Of a DNA stretch of 5,439 bases, positions 1-5,238 are shown one piece after another (position 1 is the first letter of the stretch; each line of letters begins with the position of its first letter). The DNA is from Deltaproteobacteria bacterium. GTDB taxonomy: Bacteria; Desulfobacterota; DSM-4660; Desulfatiglandales; Desulfatiglandaceae. The notes beneath the pieces are model-generated. The model did not search any database. It saw only the letters and a program-made list of their open reading frames with translations, and had not been told where the DNA came from. Both the position numbers and the translations under genes were made by a program. The stretch spans positions 1 to 5,439 of the forward strand of contig JAGHEC010000274.1 of the NCBI GenBank assembly GCA_021159525.1, in the 5' to 3' direction.

Positions 1-326
1 AGGAGGATTTTTCTTCCGCTCCGGGCCTCCGGGCTGGTCTCTTCAGTGACTTATCTGCGGGGGACACCCGCCTGCCAACGCCAATTGAGCGTTCTTGCCA
101 AGACTTTCGTCCCGTGGATCTACGATGGCAGAAGGAGGTAACATGGGTAACAAGGCAATGGCGGGCAGGCTTGCACCTTTGGCATTCTCGACTTCGTCGA
201 GCTGCGGCTTCCCCCACTGATAAGTCACGAAACCGGGGAGCCGCCCGAAGGGTGGGGTCTGAGTCGAGCGAAGCGAGCGAAGAAAAGATGCCGCCCTCCC
301 GGCAGTCGCGTCAGAAAAACCCTCCT
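1..326. repeat. Nested imperfect inverted-repeat element, possibly MITE-like
   Basis: The ends are inverted copies: aggaggatttttct (1-14) matches the reverse complement of 313-326 at 13 of 14 bases. A second inner pair, 46-64 against 210-228, matches at 17 of 19 bases around gtgacttatc and ggggga. The inner and outer pairs are unequally spaced (31 bases on the left, 84 on the right), so the right arm has gained sequence or the left has lost it. Local hairpins occur at 57-71 (gcggg/cccgc) and 187-201 (ctcgac/gtcgag). A 9-base unit, cgagcgaag, is repeated in tandem at 265-282. No transposase is visible. This fits a small non-autonomous element or a decayed intergenic repeat. The left arm starts at the window edge, so the true boundary may lie outside. 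Confidence 0.5.
143..220 (+). CDS. Tiny ORF (25 aa) behind a strong Shine-Dalgarno, doubtful
   Basis: AAGGAGG at 132-138 is a full-strength ribosome binding site, 4 bases before ATG 143, which is shorter than ideal. The ORF reads MGNKAMAGRL then a Ser-rich tail ending CGFPH, and stops at TGA 218-220. It lies wholly inside the inverted-repeat element, and its 3' end overlaps the right inner repeat. I recognise no family. It could be a translated leader peptide belonging to the repeat, or a chance purine run next to an ATG. Only the ribosome binding site supports it. Confidence 0.2.
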   Translation: MGNKAMAGRLAPLAFSTSSSCGFPH

Positions 327-358
327 ACCCCTCTTTATTGAGCTATTACAAAAATTGA

Positions 359-388
359 TTGACACAGAAACACGTCATAGCATATATA
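359..388 (+). promoter_or_regulatory. Candidate sigma-70 type promoter for the riboswitch operon
   Basis: A perfect TTGACA (359-364) is followed after 18 bases by TATATA (383-388), which matches the -10 consensus at four of six positions. Transcription from here would begin in the 390s, immediately 5' of the riboswitch aptamer, exactly where the operon promoter should be. The -10 is imperfect and no start site can be confirmed from sequence alone. Confidence 0.5.
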
Positions 389-400
389 CCTCCACCTGTG

Positions 401-640
401 AACAGGTGCACAGCTTGTACCATAGGCCGAAATGTATAAGCAGTGCTAAGAGGAAAGATGGTGAAAATCCGTCGCAGGCCAGTCATTGCTGTGATCGGGG
501 ACGAAAGACGCAATTAAGCCACTGCAGAGGATTTGCGGGAAGGCGCGTCGAGCCTTGCTGAACCCCTTTCAGGGAATCCCCATAGAGGGCCGTTCAGCAG
601 GGCAAGTAGGGTGATCCGTAAGTCAGAAAGCCTGCCTGTT
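401..640 (+). promoter_or_regulatory. Cobalamin (adenosylcobalamin-class) riboswitch aptamer
   Basis: Conserved segments appear in the expected order: aggtgc (404-409), aagaggaaa (448-456), ggtgaaaatcc (460-470), gcaggcc (474-480), ggggacgaaagacgcaat (497-514), aagccactg (516-524), gggaaggcgcg (537-547) and the B12 box agtcagaaagcctgcc (621-636). The outer helix P1 can form from aacagg (401-406) with cctgtt (635-640). A peripheral arm is closed by a 12-bp helix, 552-563 with 592-603 (one G-U pair), which makes the aptamer about 240 nt, on the long side for the class. It binds a cobamide coenzyme and normally lowers expression of downstream B12 synthesis or transport genes when the coenzyme is plentiful. 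Its position before the operon containing cobT agrees with that role. The B12 box departs from consensus in the central gAga, which reads aaag. Confidence 0.93.
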
Positions 641-1014
641 CGCGTACATGGTCGGATAACATGCTGGGTGCTGTCCGTGTCTTGATCTGCCGTTCGGAGA
701 TATCAGGATGGGAGAAAGATGCGGAGATAGGTGTCCGGGATGTACCTGTGACCGAAAACCACTATTCGGCCAGAGCAGGCTGAATCCCTCCCAGTCAGCT
801 CCGTTTTCACCACGGAGCTTTAACTGTTGTAGCAACTCTGCATCCTGTCTCACCGGTACAAATCAATCATTCTCATCTTGTTCCCCATGCGGCGGTTTTC
901 GCAGTGGATGGCGGTGGATTTCTCCCGCCTGATAGTGGGGGTATCTGTGAAGATCAAGACGCTTTCACGCACTGCGCAAATGAGAACTCGCAAAGCAAAG
1001 GAGGAAGATGAAAA
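641..1014 (+). other. Long leader between riboswitch and first gene (expression platform)
   Basis: About 370 bases separate the aptamer from the first start codon and hold no convincing gene. Several hairpins can be drawn: ccgaa/ttcgg around 752-770, agctccg/cggagct at 797-819, and ggcgg/ccgcc at 910-929. A pyrimidine run, ccctccc (785-791), could pair with gggag (709-713), or partly with the AAGGAGG ribosome binding site at 998-1004, so either termination or translational control is possible. I could not settle which helix is the switching element. The length is unusual, since expression platforms are commonly under 100-150 nt. Confidence 0.5.
797..821 (+). terminator. Possible riboswitch-controlled intrinsic terminator (weak)
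   Basis: A perfect 7-bp stem, agctccg (797-803) with cggagct (813-819), encloses a 9-base loop and is followed by only a short T run (819-821) before aactg. The position, downstream of the aptamer and upstream of the first gene, suits an attenuator. The poor U-tract makes efficient intrinsic termination doubtful. It could instead be a structural hairpin of the leader. Confidence 0.3.
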
Positions 1015-1018
1015 ATGA
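888..1018 (+). CDS. Possible leader ORF overlapping the start of the next gene, doubtful
   Basis: An open frame reads from ATG (about 888) as MRRFSQWMAVDFSRL, ends in a charged stretch (RKAKEEDEK) and stops at TGA 1016-1018. That stop overlaps the ATG at 1015 of the phosphoribosyltransferase gene as ATGA, the classic arrangement for translational coupling. It would encode about 43 residues. No Shine-Dalgarno precedes this ATG or the in-frame ATG about 21 bases later, and I recognise no family. The frame may simply be open by chance across the ribosome binding site region. I list it because of the overlap and its place in a riboswitch leader. Confidence 0.18.
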
Positions 1019-2109
1019 TGTCTGACAGAGAATTCGGGAGTCTGATAATGCGACTGATCCAAAAGGGGGATATGACTCGTGATGAGACAAGGGAAGCCTT
1101 TTACACCATCCTCAAGGACCAGACCACGGAAATGCAGCAGGGGGCATTTTTGGCGGGCCTTACATCTAAGGGCGAGATCGCCGAAGAGGCGGCAGGCGCT
1201 TGGGAGGCAATCTACAACCTTGACACAGAGAAGGTCGTAATAAACAGCCAAGGACCACTCATTGAGAACTGTGGGACCGGCATGGACGGATTCAAGACAT
1301 TCAATATCAGCACGGCCGCATCCATAATCGCCGCTGCCGGAGGAATATATATGGCAAGACACGGTGCGCGCGCCATCACATCGGTCTGCGGTACCGTTGA
1401 CCTGGCAGAGGCCCTTGGGGTAGATGTGGAATGTGATGTCCGGGTCGTGGCCCGGAGTATCGAAAAGACAGGTCTTGGTCTCTTCAATGGAATGAGCCCG
1501 AAGGTCCATCCAAATGCCCTCCGCAGGATACTTTCCAAGATCTTTTTTGGTTCAATACTCAATATTGCGGCCTCCCTTGCCAACCCTGCCATGCCAAAGA
1601 GGGCCGTAAGAGGCGTCTATGCAAAGGGGATCCTGAGACCTGTGGCTGAGGTCATGAAGGCCATCGGTTATGAACGTGCGCTCGTGGTATACGGTGGCAT
1701 GGACGGCTCGGACAAGAGGATGGACGAGGCTTCCGTGTGCGGCCCAACATTCTGTGCGGAGCTTGGAAAAGACGGGAAGATTACTGAGTACTCTTTTCTT
1801 CCGGATGAGTGCGGACTGGACAGGGGTGATCCAGAACGGCTTACTCCTTCCTCTGATATTGAACAGGAGGCCAGGAGTTTTGTCTCTCTGATCCGCGGGA
1901 GGGGGGATGCCGAGCGTACAGATGCGGCCATTTTGAATGCCGGGCTTATTTACTATGTTGCAGAAATGGCAGACAGCATTAGCGATGGCGTTCAAAAGGC
2001 ATTCGCCGCACTGAATAGCGGAGAGGCCTATGATACCCTTGAAAAATGGGTTTCCGCTCAGAATACCGATCCTGCGAGGGGGAAGGAAAGGCTGAGGTCC
2101 TTTGTCTAA
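1015..2109 (+). CDS. TrpD-family (glycosyltransferase family 3) phosphoribosyltransferase with altered acceptor site
   Basis: This 364-residue protein aligns throughout with anthranilate phosphoribosyltransferases (usually about 330-350 aa). An N-terminal helical domain (1-75) precedes the catalytic domain. PRPP/metal features are kept: CGTGMDG (86-92, normally GTGGDG), NIST (97-100) and the metal-binding D237-E238. The acceptor side differs. The usual KHGNR reads RHGAR (115-119), removing the Asn that contacts anthranilate. The usual GFRTIFNLLGPL region reads FFGSILNIAASL (177-188), putting Gly179 where the carboxylate-binding Arg is expected. It is therefore probably not a tryptophan-pathway enzyme but transfers phosphoribose to another, perhaps heterocyclic or phenolic, acceptor (inference). 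AAGGAGG (998-1004) precedes ATG 1015 by 10 bases; ATG 1018 is an alternative start. No trp genes are nearby. It is the first gene of a B12-riboswitch operon, 28 bases before the dehydrogenase-CobT gene. Confidence 0.85.
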   Translation: MMSDREFGSLIMRLIQKGDMTRDETREAFYTILKDQTTEMQQGAFLAGLTSKGEIAEEAAGAWEAIYNLDTEKVVINSQGPLIENCGTGMDGFKTFNISTAASIIAAAGGIYMARHGARAITSVCGTVDLAEALGVDVECDVRVVARSIEKTGLGLFNGMSPKVHPNALRRILSKIFFGSILNIAASLANPAMPKRAVRGVYAKGILRPVAEVMKAIGYERALVVYGGMDGSDKRMDEASVCGPTFCAELGKDGKITEYSFLPDECGLDRGDPERLTPSSDIEQEARSFVSLIRGRGDAERTDAAILNAGLIYYVAEMADSISDGVQKAFAALNSGEAYDTLEKWVSAQNTDPARGKERLRSFV

Positions 2110-2121
2110 TACTTCAGATGG

Positions 2122-2129
2122 AAGGAGGT
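2122..2129 (+). promoter_or_regulatory. Ribosome binding site fixing the start of the dehydrogenase-CobT gene
   Basis: AAGGAGGT lies 8 bases before ATG 2138. This places the true start 12 codons inside the longest open frame, which could otherwise be opened at TTG 2102 within the end of the upstream gene. With ATG 2138 the two genes do not overlap. Confidence 0.85.
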
Positions 2130-2137
2130 ACAGGAAA

Positions 2138-4252
2138 ATGAGGATGATACTTACTGCTCTGCGAAAGATGAAGTCAGAGGATACCGAAGGTCTGCATGCA
2201 GGGGCTGGGTTTATGGCCCTAAAGGTCTTATACTGTGCGATTTGCAGGACTGACGCAAAGATATGGAATGAGGGGCACAGGGACATGATATTTCCACGCG
2301 TCCTGGGACACGAACTGGTGGCAGAGGACGAACAGGGGAAGAGGTTCACTGTCTGGCCCGGGAAGGTCTGCGGGAAATGCCGACATTGCCAGGGTGGAAG
2401 GGAGAACCTTTGCGAGGATATTGAGATCATGGGTTTTCACTATGATGGGGGCTTTGCAAACCATGTACTTGCGCCTGATGAAAGCCTGGTCCCTGTGCCT
2501 GACGACCTTCCATCTCCTCTGGCATGCTTTGCCGAGCCTGCCGGTTGCGCCGTGCATGCAATCGAGAAACTCTCCTTAAAAAAGGGCGAGAGGATGGTGA
2601 TCTATGGGGGAGGTACGGTCGGATTGATTGCCGCGCTCGCGGCCATGGAAAAGGGCGCTATCCCGCTGGTCATAGAAAAGAGCGAAGAGAAAATACACAA
2701 ATCAAGACCATTCCTGGAGGAGACAGGGATCGAGTGCGTAAAGGACACAACCGATGCCGAGTTTCATGCTGCCTTGAATGCGTGCCCTGACCATGCTGCC
2801 TTCAGCCTTTGCGTGGTAAAACTTGGTAAGGGAGGACGGCTTTCATTTTTCAGCGGACTCACAAAAAACAAGAATATTGAAACAAACCTGATCAACTTGA
2901 TGCACTACAAGGAGATAGAACTTTTCGGTGCATATGGGCTGGCGAAAAAGGACATGAAGACGGCGCTTTCCCTGATAAAAGGAAATACTGGCGCATTTGA
3001 AAAACTGATCGAGGGTATTGTTCCTGCTCAAATGGCGCCGCAACTATTGCCCGAGGTCCTCACAGGGAGACCGCTTAAATACATACTTGATTTTTCCGGC
3101 ACATCCGACGCGATGAAAAAGGGGGCTTCATCCGGGGTTTCCACATCAAGGACGAAAAATGGAGGGATCACACTTAAAGACTTTAAAGAGCTTTACAGAC
3201 ATATCATTGAGGATATTACGCCAGTCCCGGAGGGCCTGCTGCCCATGGCCCAGACCAAAATAGATAATAAAACCAAACCATTGGGGTCTCTTGGCAAGCT
3301 CGAAGATATTGCGCTTCGGTTGTGCCTGATACAGCAAGACCTGGAACCCCGTATCGAAAGGAAATCCCTTTTTGTCTTTGCCGCGGATCACGGTATAACA
3401 GAGGAGGGTGTATCTGCCTATCCGGCAGAGGTGACGGCCCAGATGGTAAAAAATTTCCTCGATGGAGGCGCAGCCATCAATGTCCTGTGCCGTCATCATA
3501 ATATCGATATTCGTATCGTGGATATGGGCGTAAACGGCGAGTTCGATGACCACCCCACGCTAGTCAGGAAAAAGGTGCGCAAGGGCACGCGCAACTTCGC
3601 TTTGCAGGAAGCTATGACCCCCGTGGAGACAATACAGGCAATCCAGAACGGGATGGAAGTCTTTCTCGGACAATATGGTCAGAAACCCATAGATATCATT
3701 GGGCTTGGTGATATGGGCATCGGTAATACCACGTGTTCATCGGCCATAATCAGCGCCGTGACCGGGATAAGTCCTGCCCAGGCCGCTGGCAGGGGAACAG
3801 GCATTGATGACAAGGCGTTGGAGCACAAGGCAGAGGTGATTCAAAAGGCTCTTGCTTTTCACCGTCCGAACCCAAGGGATGGAATCGAAATACTCCGCAA
3901 GGTAGGCGGATATGAGATAGCGGGCATGGCCGGGGCCGTGCTTGCTGCTGCATCAAAGAAAACCGCTGTGGTGCTGGATGGGGTAATATCCACGGCCGGA
4001 GGATTGATTGCCTACCTGATAAATCCGGATATTCGGGGTTATCTCTTTTCAGGACACAAGTCAGTGGAACCTGCTCACAAGATTGCCCTTACATTCATGG
4101 AACTTGAGCCTGTCCTGGACCTCAATATGAGACTCGGCGAAGGCACAGGCGCGGCCCTCACAATTGACCTGATTGAGGCCGCGGCCAGGATAATGCGGGA
4201 GATGGCCTCTTTTGATGAGGCAGGTGTCTCAAAAAAGGGTGCGGTAAAATAG
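2138..4252 (+). CDS. cobT: Fusion protein: zinc-dependent medium-chain dehydrogenase + CobT (NaMN:base phosphoribosyltransferase)
   Basis: One uninterrupted frame encodes 704 residues. Residues 1-320 form a zinc-type MDR alcohol/threonine dehydrogenase-like unit. Likely catalytic zinc ligands are C36 (in CAICRTD), H58-E59 (LGHE) and E133 (AEPAGC). The structural zinc set C78, C81, C84, C92 has canonical spacing. GGGTVG (157-162) with E180 marks a Rossmann fold likely to bind NAD(H). A Gly/Ser/Lys-rich linker (about 321-344) leads to a full-length CobT (345-704): TKPLGSLGKLE (378-388), FAADHG (414-419), GDMGIGNTT (524-532), LDGVISTAGG (613-622), SGHKSVEPAH (638-647) and RLGEGTGAA (665-673), with E668 as catalytic base (Glu317 in Salmonella). 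CobT makes the alpha-ribotide of the cobamide lower ligand from nicotinate mononucleotide in the cytosol. Both halves look intact. The fused oxidoreductase probably acts on a lower-ligand precursor (inference). The N-terminus before C36 is shorter than in most MDRs. Confidence 0.92.
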   Translation: MRMILTALRKMKSEDTEGLHAGAGFMALKVLYCAICRTDAKIWNEGHRDMIFPRVLGHELVAEDEQGKRFTVWPGKVCGKCRHCQGGRENLCEDIEIMGFHYDGGFANHVLAPDESLVPVPDDLPSPLACFAEPAGCAVHAIEKLSLKKGERMVIYGGGTVGLIAALAAMEKGAIPLVIEKSEEKIHKSRPFLEETGIECVKDTTDAEFHAALNACPDHAAFSLCVVKLGKGGRLSFFSGLTKNKNIETNLINLMHYKEIELFGAYGLAKKDMKTALSLIKGNTGAFEKLIEGIVPAQMAPQLLPEVLTGRPLKYILDFSGTSDAMKKGASSGVSTSRTKNGGITLKDFKELYRHIIEDITPVPEGLLPMAQTKIDNKTKPLGSLGKLEDIALRLCLIQQDLEPRIERKSLFVFAADHGITEEGVSAYPAEVTAQMVKNFLDGGAAINVLCRHHNIDIRIVDMGVNGEFDDHPTLVRKKVRKGTRNFALQEAMTPVETIQAIQNGMEVFLGQYGQKPIDIIGLGDMGIGNTTCSSAIISAVTGISPAQAAGRGTGIDDKALEHKAEVIQKALAFHRPNPRDGIEILRKVGGYEIAGMAGAVLAAASKKTAVVLDGVISTAGGLIAYLINPDIRGYLFSGHKSVEPAHKIALTFMELEPVLDLNMRLGEGTGAALTIDLIEAAARIMREMASFDEAGVSKKGAVK

Positions 4253-4306
4253 CATTAGCCAGCTTTTCTCCCAGGCCTTTTTTGTGGGCCGACTGAAATT
4301 CCGGAC
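4253..4306. other. Short convergent intergenic spacer
   Basis: Fifty-four bases between the dehydrogenase-CobT stop and the terminator hairpin. A weak GGCC/GGCC pairing around a T run (about 4274-4290) is the only structure seen. No gene or other signal is present. Confidence 0.6.
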
Positions 4307-4340
4307 AAAAAAGAGGGCTGAATTTTCAGCCCTCTTTTTT
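4307..4340. terminator. Strong bidirectional intrinsic terminator
   Basis: A perfect 15-bp inverted repeat (4307-4321 with 4326-4340; core gagggctga/tcagccctc) has a 4-base loop. It ends in six Ts on the + strand and begins with six As, which become Ts on the - strand. It sits 54 bases after the dehydrogenase-CobT stop and 20 bases past the end of the convergent fhs remnant, so it can end transcription from both sides. Confidence 0.93.
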
Positions 4341-4360
4341 CATATCAACTTCGCGTCTGT

Positions 4361-4789
4361 TTAGAACAGGCCAGTCACTTTCCCGGTATTTACATCCACG
4401 TCAACCCGGCGGAAGGCCGGGTTTGAGCTTGTTCCCGGCATGAGGCTGATGGTCCCGGCACACGGGCAAAGGAACTTGGCATCGGAGTAAATTAGCACGT
4501 CACGGATGGGAAGGGTCCAGCCCTTGGGCACGCCCTTGAGGGCCGGGTCATGTGTCAGACTCAGATGGGTCTTGACCATCATGGTGGCATATTCATCATA
4601 TTTGGAATCCGATTCCAGCATCTTGGCCTTGGCCTCGGCCCCGGGACTCCATGAAACGCCGTCCGCGCCATAAACTTCCCTGGCAATCATGTCTACGCGA
4701 TCGCGGAGCTTCATTTCAATGGGATACAGGAACTTGAATTCATTCTCTTGTTCACAGGCCTCTTTAACCGCCTCTGCGAATTCAATATC
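4361..4789 (-). pseudogene. fhs: C-terminal fragment of formate--tetrahydrofolate ligase
   Basis: Reading from 4789 down, the frame gives DIEFAEAVKEAC, then FKFLYP, YGADGV, VKTHLSLTHDP, PKGWTLPIRDV, LMPGTSS and the terminal GLF, the order found at the C-terminus of ATP-dependent formyltetrahydrofolate synthetases. Only about 142 of the roughly 560-590 residues are present, so the ATP/P-loop and formyl-phosphate regions are missing. An in-frame TGA (4790-4792) stands directly upstream, and similarity ends there, 8 bases from the stop of the DUF488 gene. An ATG at 4714 could start a 117-residue piece, but it has no Shine-Dalgarno. The enzyme family activates formate for the methyl branch of the Wood-Ljungdahl pathway. 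The fragment is a remnant of truncation or rearrangement and cannot be catalytic. The remaining residues look well preserved, so the break may be recent or an assembly join. Confidence 0.82.
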
Positions 4790-4800
4790 TCAATCTTGGT

Positions 4801-5238
4801 CTATAGGTGAATGATTATTGTCTCTCCCCACTTTTCTTTCAAATATTCTGCCACGAGTCGTCTATGACACTTATCCGGCTTGGGCTCACTGCATAAAAGG
4901 ACAGCGGGGACATTAAAGAGGTCTTTGTCAATGACTTCCTCCACTTTGCGATCGGCCATCAGTTTCTTAAAACGCTGTTCATATTCTTCCCAGCCGATTA
5001 TCTTTTTTTTGTATCCATCAAGGATTTCTTTCGTGGGGGCAAGTATAGGCTTATGCATGTATTCAGCGTCACATAGTTCCCTGAGGAAGAAGGCAAGGTC
5101 GTCGCGTTTGGCAAAACCTGCAAGTTGAGATGAATTACTCAACCTTATGTCTATTAGGCGCTTGATTTCAGCCTTTCTCAATGCATTGAAGAATTCTTTG
5201 GCGCTCTTTTTTGTAAAACCGATTGTGTAGATTTCCAC
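4801..5238 (-). CDS. DUF488-family protein
   Basis: This 145-residue protein shows the DUF488 pattern: an N-terminal IYTIGFT (3-9), a D30-x-R32 pair in LIDIRLSNSS, and the C-terminal signature CSEPKPDKCHRRL (C116, E118, C124, H125, R126). The conserved Cys, Glu and His-Arg suggest a catalytic or metal site, but the biochemical role of the family is not established, and I assign none. There is no signal peptide or membrane segment, so it is probably cytosolic. The start is GTG 5236-5238, supported by AAGGAGG (5246-5252) 7 bases upstream. The start lies 61 bases inside the end of the preceding paralogous gene, implying one transcript and coupled translation. The fhs remnant begins 11 bases after its stop. 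Confidence 0.85.
   Translation of the reverse strand: MEIYTIGFTKKSAKEFFNALRKAEIKRLIDIRLSNSSQLAGFAKRDDLAFFLRELCDAEYMHKPILAPTKEILDGYKKKIIGWEEYEQRFKKLMADRKVEEVIDKDLFNVPAVLLCSEPKPDKCHRRLVAEYLKEKWGETIIIHL

Noticed and set aside
43..228. 61-codon open frame on the - strand inside the inverted-repeat element
   Set aside because: It has no ribosome binding site, its ends coincide with the repeat arms, and no family is recognised. It is more likely a by-product of the repeat.
355..561. 68-codon open frame across the riboswitch
   Set aside because: The bases are explained by conserved RNA structure, and the translation has no protein-like features.
690..800. Possible second riboswitch after the first
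   Set aside because: Fragments such as aggtg and gggagaa recall B12-switch segments, but the B12 box and the other conserved blocks are absent in order.
850..1509. 219-codon open frame on the - strand
   Set aside because: It is antisense to the well-supported TrpD-like gene and its leader. The translation is Cys/His-rich without motifs.
1015..2109. Calling the first gene trpD of tryptophan synthesis
   Set aside because: No trp neighbours are present, it is under a B12 riboswitch, and the anthranilate-contacting residues are replaced.
2102..2137. TTG start extending the dehydrogenase-CobT protein by 12 residues
   Set aside because: It would begin inside the upstream gene without a ribosome binding site, and the AAGGAGGT at 2122-2129 points clearly to ATG 2138.
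1552..2430. 292-codon open frame on the - strand
   Set aside because: It lies opposite the TrpD-like and dehydrogenase genes, crosses their junction, matches no family I know and has low-complexity, Ser/Pro/Cys-rich composition. It is a shadow frame.
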